A DNA stretch of 64,000 bases from Halolamina pelagica. Its GTDB lineage: Archaea > Halobacteriota > Halobacteria > Halobacteriales > Haloferacaceae. Position 1 is the first letter of the stretch. Every line of letters begins with the position of its first letter. The stretch lies in NCBI RefSeq assembly GCF_001307315.1, contig NZ_LGUC01000002.1, positions 1 to 64,000 of the forward strand, written 5' to 3'. Shown piece after piece: positions 1 to 9,749 of this stretch. Below the pieces are notes generated by a model. It did no database searches and was not told the DNA's origin. It saw only the letters and a list, made by a program, of their open reading frames with translations. Position numbers and translations under genes: made by a program.

Positions 1-207
1 CGCTTCCGTCGCCGCCGGCGGACCGGACCGACGGACTCGGACCACGCGGCGCCCGTCCTCGTCGTCCTCGTCGCTGTTGCTGTCGCCCGACGACTGGGCG
101 GTGAACCACACGACGGCGATCAGCACGCCGATGAACATGAGCATCCCCATGTTGCCGCCGAACCCGCCCGCCTGTGCAACGGCCGTTCCGAACATGCTTT
201 CCAGCAC
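1..207 (-). CDS. Small membrane protein, 3' end cut by the window edge
   Basis: The reading frame stays open to the window edge. It can start at ATG 195 (MFGTAVAQ) or GTG 207. About 20 residues after the start there is one hydrophobic segment (MGMLMFIGVLIAVVWFTA), followed by an Asp/Glu/Ser-rich stretch and then a basic patch (RRVVRVRRS). This suggests a one-span membrane protein with a charged cytoplasmic tail. I do not recognise the family. The C-terminus lies outside the window, so length and function are open. Confidence 0.5.
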   Translation of the reverse strand, partial: MLESMFGTAVAQAGGFGGNMGMLMFIGVLIAVVWFTAQSSGDSNSDEDDEDGRRVVRVRRSGPPAATEA

Positions 208-328
208 ACCTCACTGTTGTCGTCGGACGAGGACCGCTTGACCGCAAGCGGCGAATCAGCGAAGGATTTTTCTACACCGTTCTCCCGGGAGCAACGCCTA
301 CGTGGTGGTGTCCGTACGGTGGTGTTAG

Positions 329-521
329 ATGGCGGGCGCAGACGGTGACGTAGGGAGCGACTCCCTCGACCACGACGACCTCCTGCAGGCCGTGGACCGG
401 ATGGAGGACCTCAACGCCAACCACACACGAGCGCCGGAACTCATCCCGGAGATCGTCAGGCCCCCTCCGCCCGGAGCTCGACCGGGACTTCGCCGCGGCG
501 GGGCGACTCTTCGGGGTGTAA
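329..521 (+). CDS. Small acidic protein, about 63 aa, one frame change
   Basis: ATG 329 opens a frame beginning MAGADGDVGSDSLDHDD. Around 461-475, where several C runs occur, the frame changes; removing one C gives a protein ending RDFAAAGRLFGV and stopping at TAA 519-521. The product would be a 63-residue acidic, helix-prone protein of unknown function. It converges on the acetyltransferase gene at 545-1132. The corrected frame relies on one inferred extra base, unlike most breaks in this window, which are missing bases. Confidence 0.4.
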
Positions 522-544
522 GTACTCGGGGGATACGCGGGGGT

Positions 545-1132
545 CTACGCCGCCGTCGGCGTCCAGAGATACAGCGCGCCCGAACACGTACACTCGCCGT
601 CACAGTCGGGGCAGTCTCGATCACCGTCGGTTCGCTGTGCGAACTTCGGCACGGTCTCGACCCGGTCGAACCCGAACTTCTCGAACAGGACTGACGAGTC
701 GACACGGTGAGGGCGGAGCCACGCGTTCCCGACCGCAGCGTCGACCTCGTACTGCTCCGGGCCAACGCGAGTCGTGTCCACATCAGCGCGGAGCCGATGC
801 CGCGCCCCTCCCACTGTTCGTCGACGACGCCGGCGTGGAACACTGCGACTTCCTCGCCTAACGGGTAATCCGCCAGCGGGGCCGAGAAGGCGTCGCGGGC
901 ACCCTCGGCAGTGAGCACGAGGACGACCCGCGAACCCGACGATCGTTTCGACGTTGGTCGCGACGAACCCGTGAGCCGCCGTCTCGTCGTCGAAGACGGC
1001 GTCGAGCGTGTTCGTGATCTCGAAGCCGACGCGCCGGCGCCAGAGGCGCTCCATCTCGCGGCGGTCGATCGATTTCGCCGGCCGTAGCTCCACCCGGGAC
1101 GGGAGGGTTGGGACGTCCTGCGCGCAGTTCAT
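545..1132 (-). CDS. GNAT-family N-acetyltransferase, two compensating frame changes
   Basis: The protein starts at ATG 1132 (MNCAQDVPTLPSRVELRPAK). It runs to GFAG near 937, continues in a second frame carrying the acetyl-CoA-binding motif QWEGRGIGSALM, then returns near 768 to the first frame (EQYEVDAAVGNAW). The motif matches the R/Q-x-x-G-x-G/A signature of GNAT motif A. The C-terminus has a Cys cluster (CPDCDGECTC) that could bind metal. Corrected length is about 195 aa, normal for GNAT. Because both outer parts share a frame, one change must be +1 (or -2) and the other -1. Substrate unknown. Confidence 0.7.
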   Translation of the reverse strand: MNCAQDVPTLPSRVELRPAKSIDRREMERLWRRRVGFEITNTLDAVFDDETAAHGFVATNVETIVGFAGRPRAHCRGCPRRLLGPAGGLPVRRGSRSVPRRRRRRTVGGARHRLRADVDTTRVGPEQYEVDAAVGNAWLRPHRVDSSVLFEKFGFDRVETVPKFAQRTDGDRDCPDCDGECTCSGALYLWTPTAA

Positions 1133-1308
1133 CGTGGCCGTACCGTGGGTGTCGACCACCCAGTAGCCTTCTCGACGGTCTGGCGGGGTACCGGGCCTCC
1201 GTGAGCGCGCAAGTCGTACTGTCCGGAGACCGACGGGAGTCGGTCTCGTCTATCGGGACACGCCGTCGCCGGGACAGGACTAACTGGGTCGCCGTCCTGT
1301 CAGCAACT

Positions 1309-1749
1309 ATGGGCGACCCGGAGCGACCAGATCTCCCGGAGACGATCGGGGAAGCCGGACCGATCTTAGAAGACGAATCGTTCTACACGCCAGTTCAGGA
1401 GCTCCCGGACGATCCGGAGCGACTCCGTGACCACATCGAGACGCTCTACGTCCATCTCGCACGGGCGTCGACGGTCATCGGGCACAACGAGCGCGTTCGG
1501 GAAGAGCGCCGTGAACAGGCCCAGGAGGTGGCGACAGCACAGAAGAAGCGAGCCGACGAACTGTCCGAGCGGGTCGCGGCGATCCGTGAGGACATCGTGG
1601 GCAAAACCCCTGATCCCCCGAATCCGATGAGTCGAACTGAGACCCGTAGCAGGGGGCCGTCCCGGTCCGGTCACCGCCCCGGCGACCGGCTGCCGGGCGA
1701 ACGTTTATTAGCTGAACTCCGTACCGGATACTCAGACCGGACAGGGTGA
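1309..1749 (+). CDS. Coiled-coil protein, first gene of the HEAT operon
   Basis: ATG 1309 starts a 146-residue protein (MGDPERPDLPETIGEAG). Residues about 45-105 are rich in Glu, Arg, Gln and Ala with heptad-like spacing (ERVREERREQAQEVATAQ), suggesting a coiled coil for oligomerisation. The C-terminus is Pro/Arg-rich. Its stop overlaps the start of the next gene (TGATG at 1747-1751), so the two are probably co-translated. I do not recognise the family. The basic tail after about residue 115 could be a shifted frame, as many genes here have one-base breaks. Confidence 0.6.
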   Translation: MGDPERPDLPETIGEAGPILEDESFYTPVQELPDDPERLRDHIETLYVHLARASTVIGHNERVREERREQAQEVATAQKKRADELSERVAAIREDIVGKTPDPPNPMSRTETRSRGPSRSGHRPGDRLPGERLLAELRTGYSDRTG

Positions 1750-2668
1750 TGCAGGTATCAACTGCGTTCGGCGACGAGCGGTCGTACGGGGAGGTGGACC
1801 CATGGCGAAGCCTGCTCCGACTCGACCCGCCAAGCGGCGACCAGGCGGCGATGCGGGCGTTCCAGACGTTCAGACTCCCGGCGCTGCTGATGGCCGGCTA
1901 CCGCCAGCAGTTCACCCCGGCCAGAACGGGACGGACGCTCTACCGAAGGGCGACGAACGCGTTGTTCGAGGCCGCGGCCGGCGATACCCCCGTCGCGGAC
2001 GCGGCCGGACGAATCGACGAGGCTGTCGGGGCCGCGCGCACGCTCCACGAGCGGTGGCACCCGGTCGCGACGACGGTCGATCGGTTCTTCGTCTGGACCA
2101 TGGTCGAAGAGGACGGCTACCTCGACCAGATGGCCGCGGTGTTCGGCGCGATGCATCCGGACGTCGACGAAGCGACGGCCAGCGACCAGCTAACCGAACT
2201 CGCCGGGTCGGTGACGCTCTCGGTGCCCCGGGACGACGTGCTCGACCGGCTCACCGCGCTCCGAGAGACGTACGGTCGGGTCCCGGCCGAGGTCGTCGCC
2301 GACGTGGCCCTCGACGCACCGCTCCCCCTGAGCCGGACCGGACGGCCGTGGCGTCGTACGACCCCGCGGAACGGCTCGACTCGGCGGCGGACTCGCTGTC
2401 CCGGGTCGACGACGTTCCGGGACAGGCGTCGCGAGAACTCGCCGAGCGATTGCGGCGTGATCTCGGCGACTCCGCGTCGCCCCAGCGGCCGGAACCGCCG
2501 CTGTTGACCGAACCGGTCGGCGCGACTGACCCGGTACGGTTCCCGACGCCGGATGTCGATCAGGTCCCCTCGCCGCGGCGGCGACCGACCAGACGATATC
2601 GCGAGCCTTCCGACAAGGAGGGTTCGGGGGCGTCGTCTACACTCGATCGGGAGCGACCGATCACTTAG
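1749..2668 (+). CDS. Unknown helical protein, one frameshift near 2331
   Basis: Starts at ATG 1749 (MQVSTAFGDERSYGEVDPW), overlapping the upstream stop. The frame is coherent to APLPLS, then breaks in a C5 run at 2331-2335. Adding one C continues as PPEPDRTAVASYDPAERLD and ends at TAG 2666-2668, giving 306 aa. The first two thirds look alpha-helical and globular; the last third is a disordered Pro/Arg/Ser-rich tail. No known motif was found. Position between a coiled-coil protein and a giant HEAT protein suggests a shared complex, but this is inference from gene order only. Confidence 0.6.
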
Positions 2669-2694
2669 CGAATCCCTTCCTCGGCGGGACCACC

Positions 2695-2913
2695 GTGGAC
2701 GGGGAACGCTACGAGTCGTACTGGGCGCGGGCGTATCTCGGACGGGAGTTGATCGAGCGCCTCTTCGAACTGTCGGCGCCGGCCACGACGATCGAGTGCC
2801 CGCTCTGTCGCGTCTCCGAAAACCGGTGTGGTGGGGAGACGTGCGGAAGCCGGGCGGTAGTTGACCCGGTCGCCGAAATCGCGGATTCGCTGATACCGGA
2901 ACTCGACCGATGA
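2695..2913 (+). CDS. Small Cys-rich protein, 72 aa
   Basis: A GTG start at 2695 gives 72 residues. The middle holds CPLC followed by C-x6-C, a possible four-Cys zinc knuckle (ECPLCRVSENRCGGETCG). The flanks are helical and acidic (RELIERLFEL, AEIADSLIPELD). It lies 26 bp after the preceding gene and 49 bp before the HEAT gene, consistent with one operon. Family not recognised. Four Cys in a haloarchaeal protein this small usually means metal binding. Confidence 0.6.
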   Translation: MDGERYESYWARAYLGRELIERLFELSAPATTIECPLCRVSENRCGGETCGSRAVVDPVAEIADSLIPELDR

Positions 2914-2962
2914 TGACTCAGCAACGTTCTGTCGACACACGACACCCGAGGTGGCGGCACAG

Positions 2963-5900
2963 ATGGTGAACGACGCCGATCCGGACGTGGAAACGGTGGT
3001 GGAGTCGCTCCGGGGCGGGGTCGGCCCCGCGAGGAGTATCGGCCAGCTCGAAGAGTGGCGTCTCACGACCGACGCAGCCACCGAGTACATCCAAGACGAC
3101 CCGACGCCGTTTGTCGAGATCGCCGACGACATCGTCGCGGCGGCCTACCGCGAAGCCCATCGAGAACCCGCTCGTGTGGAAGAGACGACAGGCAAGGAGC
3201 AGCTATCCGTCGAAATCCGGGACAACCTCACGGCGCTGCTCCAGCAGCTCAGCTACAAGGTGCCGGGGGAGCTCGTCGAACATCGTCGCCGGCTGGTCGA
3301 AATCGGGCTCCGGGCGGACAACCAGTCCCAGCGGTGGAACAACCAACACCTGTTCACGAACCTCGCCGCGCACGATGACGAGGTCGGGACTCAGCTGTTC
3401 GACTCCCTGCTCTCGACGTTCACCGACACCGAGGCAGGGGATCGCCGGCCGGTCGCCGGCTACTACGTGCGGTGTCTCGCCAGTGATCACGAGACGATCG
3501 CCGAACGGGGGCTCCCCGAGGTTCGAGAACTCCTGCGAGAGAGCCCGGCCCCGGTGCGTACGGAGGCCGTCAAGTTCGTCAGGAACCTGGTCAACGTGGG
3601 GTTCTTGAGCGACGAAACGCCCTCCGAGGCGGCGCTCGACGCGACTGCCGACGTGCGGCCGTTGCTCGACGCCGAGGAGAGCGAGGTGGCGGAGGCGGCC
3701 GTCGAAGCAGTGTTCGAGATCTCTGAGTACGCGCCCGAACGGCTTCGCGACGAGGTCGAACAGCTGGCCGGGTTCATCGGTCACGAGCAGGTCTCCTACT
3801 CAGCTGCGACCACCATCGAACGTGTCATCGACGCGGAACCGGGGCTGCCGAGGACCTGCCGGAGTCGATCGTGTCGCCGTTCCCCGACGGTGCGCCGACG
3901 GCGCAGGAGCACAGTTTACTCGTCCTCGCTGCGGTGGTCGAAACCGGGCTTGACGGGGACGGGGCGTCCGCACTCGTCAACGAGGTACTTCCGGACGTGA
4001 TCGAGTCGCTGGACGGCGGTTCCGGCGACGTGGCCTCGGAGGCGTCCGAACTGCTCGCGGCGGTGGCAGCGACGGACCCGGACGTACTCGTCCCGTCGGC
4101 GGCCGATATCGTCGCCGGGCTCTCGACCGAACGGGCACAACTCTACACGCGGCGGACCTTGGAACGCCTGTTGGCGCACGACCCGGCGACCTTCGAGACG
4201 GTCATCCCGGAGTGCCGACGGCTGCTCGAAGCCGATTGGACCAATCAGTCGACCAAAGGGTCGGTCGCCGAACTGCTCAGCAACGTTGCGGATCAGTCTC
4301 CCGACAGGCTGGTCGCTCACACGGACGTCCTGGAGACGGCGCTCGATCAGGGCGACGACGCTTCGAACTACGCCTGTACCGCGTTGGGCGAGATAAGCAG
4401 GCAACACCCCGAGGCCGTCGTGGAGCACGCACCCGCCCTCCTCGATGTCGTCGACGAGGAGAACGCGAGCGGACGGTACATGGCCGCGACGGCGCTCGAA
4501 AACGTCGCCGAGGTGGAACCGGACGCCGTTGCGGACGGCGCCGACAGCCTCCTCGAGATGTCGTTCACCGCTTCCGAAAGCATCGACTCGACGAACGCAC
4601 GCAGCGCCTGTATGACCGTGCTCGAAGAACGGCCGGACGTGGCCGAGGACCTCCGCCCGGAGATCCGGGCGGCGCTCGACAGCGACGATCTGGAGACACG
4701 GGTTCGGGCGATACAGTTCACTTCGTCCGCCGTGCTTCGCGACGCGGAGCCGTTCTACGAACTCCGCCCCCGCATCGAGGAAGCGCTGGCGGCGGACGAC
4801 GACCGCCTCACTGAGAGTGCGGCGGAGTGTATGAGCCAGTTCGCCGACAACAGGCCGGACTCCGTGGTCGACGCCGTTCCGACGCTGGGGGAGACGCTCC
4901 GGGAGGGGACCGCAGACATCCGGAAGGAGGCCGCGAGCGCACTGTGGCACGTCGCGACCGACCATCCCGAACCGGTTGCCGGCGTCGTCGACGACCTCGT
5001 CGTCGCCTTCCGGGACTCGTCGGACTACACCAAGGACTCGATCTGTCGCGTGCTGAGCGAAGTCGCCGGGGAGATTGACGCCGTGCCCGAGGGCCTGTTC
5101 GTCGAGTTGGTCGAGTTCGATCTGGCGTACAGCGGGAGCCTCTCCACGTCGAACGCCGTCGAGGCCATCGGCGAACTCTCGGCGTCGCTAGAGGAGTTGG
5201 ATCAGGCGGTGCGGACGGAGCTGCTACAGGCACTCCGGGATGGGTCGACCGATCGGCAGAAGAACGCGGCGGCAATCGCCAGGGTGCTGACGGGGCAGTC
5301 CGCGAAGAACTCGATGTTGAGCGACAACGTCGTCCACGAATCTCCGCCCGCGGGGACCGAGGAGCTGCTTCCGGCGCTCACTGACGCCTTCGACGCGGAC
5401 GACGAAGACGTTCGCAAACACGCGATGTGGGCCGTCTGCGGGCTCTCGCGGACCCGGCCTGCGACGGTCCTTCCGACGGTCGAAGAGATCGATTCGTTAC
5501 TCGATCTGGAGTCGGAGGCGAAGGGGCAGGCGATGTTCCCCGCCGCGGAGGCGCTGTACCACCTCGCCGGCCACGACGCCGAAGCGCTCGTCACCGACGA
5601 GACGGGGCTCGTCGGCCACCTGGTCTGGCTCGGAGCCACGCTAGACCGGCAGTCGTTCGACGAGTCCCCGGCGAGTGACTGTCTCGGCTACACGGTCTAC
5701 ACGACACACGGGGCGAAAGCGCTGGGCCGGGTCGCACAGGCAGCCCCCGATCGTGTCGCAGCCGAACTCGTCGACGACGAGGAGGAGTCACTCGTGGATC
5801 TGTACGAGCGCGCCCACGAAGACGTCCAGGAGCACCTCTTGGGGGTACTCAAGGAAGTGAGCCCGGGCGTCCCCAAATATTCGGCGAGGGGAACGAGGAG

Positions 5901-6233
5901 CTGGCAGCACTGTTCGACAGCGCCCCCGAGGCTCGCGAGGATGTCGCGGAGATATACTGCATCCTGGCCGAGTCCAATCCCGACCAGCTCGTCGAGAGCG
6001 TCCCCGAACTCACGACGGCACTCGAAGCGCGTCCCGGGACACAGACCGAAGCGAACCTCGTCACGGCCATCGCCACCATCGCCGACAGCGAACCGGTCGA
6101 CCTCAGGGCCTACCGGGACACCTTCGTGGACCTGTTCGCGGAGGGATCGCTCGACCTATCGGGGGAGGTCATGCTCGTGGACCTGCTGACACGGATCCCG
6201 TCGACAGTGGATATCGAGTTGCGGCCGGAGTGA
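2963..6233 (+). CDS. Giant HEAT-repeat protein, about 1090 aa, two frameshifts
   Basis: ATG 2963 (MVNDADPDVETVVESLRG) begins a protein built almost wholly of alpha-helical HEAT/ARM-type repeats. Recurrent helix pairs of about 35-40 residues are visible, such as VRKHAMWAVCGLSRTRPATV and SYACTAL-type units with Ala/Leu/Val cores. The frame breaks in a G4 run near 3851 and in a C4 run near 5871; adding one base at each restores a single 1090-residue chain ending at TGA 6231-6233. HEAT solenoids are protein-binding scaffolds. It is the last gene of the 1309-6233 operon and converges on the VWA gene with a 50-bp gap, so the VWA protein is a natural candidate partner. No enzyme domain or membrane segment seen. 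Confidence 0.75.
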
Positions 6234-6282
6234 CCACCCGGATTGCTACCGAGCGGCCGGAAACTGCCCGGGGTGGCGAAAC

Positions 6283-6932
6283 TCACCCCATCGATCCGGA
6301 GCAGTCGAGGTTGAGCGCGTAGTCGACCTCCTTGATCGACGCGCCGACGGAGCGTTTGTGCCCCTCGACTTTCACCACCTTGCCGTTCTTGCGCGATTTG
6401 ACCGCGGCGCGCTCGTCTTTCAGGACGAGTTTCAACAGCAGCCGTTTGAACGTGCTGAACACCTCGTCGATGTCCGACGCCGAGATGTACAGGCCGTAGT
6501 CGTCCCGACACAGCTCCTGCATCTGCGTTTCCGACGCCTCGCCGACGCCGGCGATGATGAAGTAGCAGTTGTTCGACGGGAAGAACTCGAGGTCCCGGAT
6601 CAGCTTCCGGACGTCGCCGACCCCGCGGGTGCTGTTGTTCTCCTTCCCGTCGGTGAACGTCAGGACGGCCATCGGGATACCGTGACGGTCGGCGTCGTAG
6701 TGGGCCTTCGCCAGCGAGCCGATGGAGTGGTACACCGAGTCGTACAGGGCCGTCTGCCCCCGGCCGACAGCTTGCGGATGTCGGACTTCAGGCTGCTCGA
6801 AGACGGCCGGAGCGTGCCGAGCGAGCACGACGAGTCGAAGCTGTTGACCACCCCGTAGTGGCGACCGTCACAGTGGATCTCGTCCACGAACCCCTTCGCC
6901 CGCCGCTTCATCGTGGTGATCTTCTTCGTCAT
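6283..6932 (-). CDS. Von Willebrand A (VWA) protein, apparently circularly permuted
   Basis: ATG 6932 opens with MTKKITTMKRRAKGFVDEI, which matches the first helix of a VWA domain rather than its first strand. Next come YGVVNSF, the MIDAS Thr motif (GGQTALYDSV), and the MIDAS Asp strand (MAVLTFTDGKENN). The missing strand and the DxSxS metal site, ALNLDCSGSMG, are the last residues before TGA 6283-6285. One frameshift in a G5 run near 6762 joins LSAGG to QTALYDS, giving 216 aa. A TATA box at 6996-7004 fits this start, so no earlier DxSxS segment is expected. VWA domains bind protein ligands through the metal. The neighbour is a HEAT scaffold. Confidence 0.75.
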
Positions 6933-6995
6933 GGCGTAGTTCCTCGTCAGAGCGGTACCACGGTGGACCTGACTGAGAACGGGAATCTGCGAAGT

Positions 6996-7004
6996 CTTTA
7001 TAAG
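6996..7004 (-). promoter_or_regulatory. TATA box for the VWA gene
   Basis: On the minus strand the sequence reads CTTATAAAG, a strong archaeal TATA element. Transcription would start about 25 nt downstream near 6972, giving a leader of about 40 nt before ATG 6932. This placement supports the VWA start used here. Confidence 0.6.
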
Positions 7005-7190
7005 TGATTTGCGGCGGCCGGAGGGGCCTGTTTCGAGGTACCGTGGGACCACCGATTCCTCCGGAACGGAGATTCAGTTGGATGTCGACCACGTATGTCG
7101 TCGTCAACGTCGATCGCGCTCCCCGAAGGTGTGCAGACGGGCGCGCCAGCCCGATCGGGATGGGGACGTGCTGGACCCAGCTGGCTCCGC

Positions 7191-7472
7191 TCACTTCGAC
7201 GTGTCTCCCCCAGTGGACTCGGAGCTCGCAACGTCCCAGACCACCTCGACGGTGTGCCTGCCGAACCCCGTGAAGACGCGACGGTCCTTCTCGAACCGGT
7301 CTTCGCTCAGTTGCGTGACCATCTCGCCCTCCTTGACGAGACAGTTCCCCGAATCCGGGAGGAAAATGACGCCGGTCTCCCCGTCACCAAAGATCACCGC
7401 TCCGTGCCCAGTTTCCTCGACCAACTCGAGCGGTTGCCCATCCAGCAGAACGGTCGTGTCGTCTGACATCAT
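7191..7472 (-). CDS. Small acidic protein, 93 aa
   Basis: Two adjacent ATG codons (7472 and 7469) start MMSDDTTVLLDGQPLELVEE. The sequence suggests a small beta-rich fold (GAVIFGDGETGVIFLPDSG) followed by a polar C-terminus (SSESTGGDTSK). No family recognised. It is read in the same direction as the VWA gene and the hyperbasic protein, with gaps of about 190 and 120 bp and its own probable promoter, so it need not share a transcript with them. Confidence 0.55.
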   Translation of the reverse strand: MMSDDTTVLLDGQPLELVEETGHGAVIFGDGETGVIFLPDSGNCLVKEGEMVTQLSEDRFEKDRRVFTGFGRHTVEVVWDVASSESTGGDTSK

Positions 7473-7589
7473 ACGTGTGACTTCGTAACTCGAACGCTCA
7501 GGAGTATTCGGTAATTCACTGTCCGTGGTCGCTTTTCGGAGCAGCCATCTGATCCGGCATCGCGTACCGAAATCGTACTCCCAACTACG

Positions 7590-7751
7590 TTATCGGCGAC
7601 GGATCCGCCGGATCAGGACTTTCCGCTTGACCTTGACGGGCGACTTGATCACTTTGAGTCGGACGATACGACCGTTGCGCCGGTAGACCTTGACCCGGAC
7701 CGTGTGGCCTTTGTAGCGAACCTTCCGGACACGGACGCTCTTGCGTGCCAT
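7590..7751 (-). CDS. Tiny hyperbasic protein, 53 aa
   Basis: ATG 7751 to TAA 7590-7592 encodes MARKSVRVRKVRYKGHTVRV and a continuation of the same character. About 26 of 53 residues are Arg or Lys, there is no Asp or Glu, and Val/Ile alternate with basic residues, suggesting beta strands. A TATA-like ATAAAG lies near 7811 about 60 nt upstream. Such composition is the reverse of the acidic haloarchaeal norm and points to nucleic-acid or ribosome binding. It is not a ribosomal protein I can name. It is too short for usual length cut-offs and could be missed. Confidence 0.6.
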   Translation of the reverse strand: MARKSVRVRKVRYKGHTVRVKVYRRNGRIVRLKVIKSPVKVKRKVLIRRIRRR

Positions 7752-7997
7752 ATCTACAGCGATACGCCGGGGGTACTCGGCAAGTCCCCTGACCGGTGTT
7801 CTGGATTAGCTTTATGAGTGATGAACCGAGGGTGGTGAATCTCACAAATCGATAGGACCCGTCAGGAGTCGGTGTGATCGACACCATGCCTGCTCGAATC
7901 TGCCTCAGAACGTCGGGACTAGAACGGTGGCTCACGCTGATCTTCCCCCTGTTCACAGTGGATAGTACAAACGGAGCAACGCATCGTTCGGCCAGGT

Positions 7998-8441
7998 ATG
8001 GATCGAGCAGAACGGTTCGTGACCGTTTGCCGGCTGATGAACAAGGTGCTGGAACAACGGGGTAACACGCCGGGTGAGATCAGGATAACCGAGGACGAGA
8101 TAGATCAACTGGTGCTGGCACTCGAGTATTTTCGGGACGCGATGGACCCCAGCTCAGGGGACATTCTGACTCGAACGGAGTTCCGCTGTCCGGAGTGTGG
8201 CACCAAGAATGAGTTCCGAGCGCAGGACGGCCAGGTTTCCCTGGTAGAGAACCACCCGGAGGTCGGTGTCGAGGTGGTGAAAGTCCACGGCATCGCCCAG
8301 TGTAGTGAGTGCAAGCGCCAACTGAAGTTGACGCAGTTCGAACCGGTGCAGTTGGCGGGCTTCGACGAGGCCGCTTGGAACGCTCTGTACGAACAGGAGT
8401 ACAAAGCACGCGCGGTCGTGACGAAACTGCAGTCGGAGTGA
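7998..8441 (+). CDS. Zinc-ribbon protein, 147 aa
   Basis: ATG 7998 starts MDRAERFVTVCRLMNKVLEQ. A helical N-terminal half (residues 1-55) is followed by a zinc ribbon: CPECG at about residue 64 and CSECK at about residue 100, giving two CxxC knuckles separated by about 33 residues. The C-terminus is helical. A TATA-like ATAGTACAAA at about 7959 would give a nearly leaderless mRNA. It may act as a nucleic-acid or protein adaptor; family unknown. The frame is intact. Confidence 0.65.
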   Translation: MDRAERFVTVCRLMNKVLEQRGNTPGEIRITEDEIDQLVLALEYFRDAMDPSSGDILTRTEFRCPECGTKNEFRAQDGQVSLVENHPEVGVEVVKVHGIAQCSECKRQLKLTQFEPVQLAGFDEAAWNALYEQEYKARAVVTKLQSE

Positions 8442-8748
8442 CCGAGTCGCTCAAGTCCCGCACGTCGACGCTGCGTCCGCGACAGTCTACGAGGGGCCTC
8501 GACGCTCCCCGGCGCGACGTCGGCTTGGTCATGTGGTCGATCGGCTTCCCCATTAGATATATGAGGGCTGCTACCGATCCTGCGAGTATCTTGTCTCGCC
8601 AAAACGATATAAAAAGATTACCCCAATCGATGCGTCACCATCAGGGCAAGCCACCCCTGGCGCGTAGGGGTCGGATGTCGAGCGGTGCAACGTTTCCCGA
8701 CAGACGCGAACCACCCGAGAACCGAACCGTGCTCTCCCGACACATCCC
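8442..8748. other. Intergenic region with distal promoter and hairpin
   Basis: No gene is seen here. A TATA-like GATATAAAAAG at about 8605-8615 lies 130 nt before ATG 8749, so the next gene may have an unusually long leader of about 105 nt. Within that leader the sequence CACCCCTGGCGCGTAGGGGT at about 8650-8670 can form a short 6-bp stem. No function can be assigned. Confidence 0.35.
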
Positions 8749-9719
8749 ATGAGCCAGCCACAGACAGGTCCGATGTCGCTCGCAGCGTACTGGTCTCGAA
8801 TCAGCCAAGTGTTCGCCGTCCAGCACTCAACCTACCGGAGGCCGGTGCTCGAAACGGTCCTGCAGGCCGATTCGGACGTCTATACGTTTACCGGGCTGAA
8901 GGAGGCAGTCAACGAGTATCTCGAAGCGAACGAACTCGACGACGCTGACAACGAGTGGTCGAACGCGACGCTGACGGACATCCTGCCGTATCTCGAGGAT
9001 ATCGGCGTGATTCAGCGGATCCCAAAAGTCGAGAAGGACTCCGACTACGCGACGTATCGGATCGGCGCGGTCTGTGACTGGCTTCAGCAACAGGATCTCG
9101 ATGCGGGCTCACCCCAGAGTCTCCCCAGCGGTAAAGCCGCCTGCATGGTCGACTACGTCGGCGGCGTGCTCAGTAGACTCGACGCCGGCGAACACACCGC
9201 GGAGCGCGTGGAAGGGTATCCCGAAGAGAAGATCTCGGTGGTTCCCACCGAGGCGTCGATGTCCACTGTCGCCCAGCAGGCAGGCATGTTTCGGGATCCG
9301 AACGTCGAGATCGGGATCGGCAACCTGAGTTCGCTCCGCGGCACAAGCTACGAGGACCTGCTAGCGTCGTTGGAGCTCGGCACCGATCTACCGGCCGCCG
9401 ACGGGGGTGGCAGACTGCCGACGGCGTTCACGATTTCGCCGTCGCAGGCGTCATCACCGGTCTCGTCGGCTGCGACGACGAGCGGCGACTCTCACGACAG
9501 ATACGGTCCTACCTGGGGCTGATCCACGCTGGCGCGTGGAAGCTCAACGCTGCCGCCGACGACGGGTCAGAGCACGGACGGGTCGTGACAGGCGGTGACA
9601 CGGTGCGGGAGCTTCTCGGCAAGGACGGACAGAACGCCTCACTGAAACGAACCGGGTTCGACGTGCAGGTCGCCGACGGGCAGGTACTGTTCGGTTCGTA
9701 CACGCGACGACGCCCCTGA
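8749..9719 (+). CDS. Unknown protein with winged-helix-like N-terminus, one frameshift
   Basis: ATG 8749 (MSQPQTGPMSLAAYWSRISQ). Residues about 28-105 look like a winged helix (TFTGLKEAVNEYLEANE, LTDILPYLEDIGVIQRIPKV then a strand pair DYATYRIG). The frame breaks in a G5 run near 9405; adding one G gives DGGWQTADGVHDFAVAG and an end at TGA 9717-9719, 323 aa in all. The corrected C-terminal part (GRVVTGGDTVRELLGKDG) looks globular. It is followed after 30 bp by the acidic-linker gene, so they are likely one operon. Family not recognised; DNA binding is inference from predicted shape only. Confidence 0.6.
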
Positions 9720-9749
9720 CCACACCGCGAGACAGACACACGACCAACA

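Noticed and set aside
1749-6233. Programmed ribosomal frameshifting in the HEAT operon
   Set aside because: Breaks lie at ordinary C/G runs, occur in unrelated genes across the whole window, and have no shared slippery heptamer or downstream structure.
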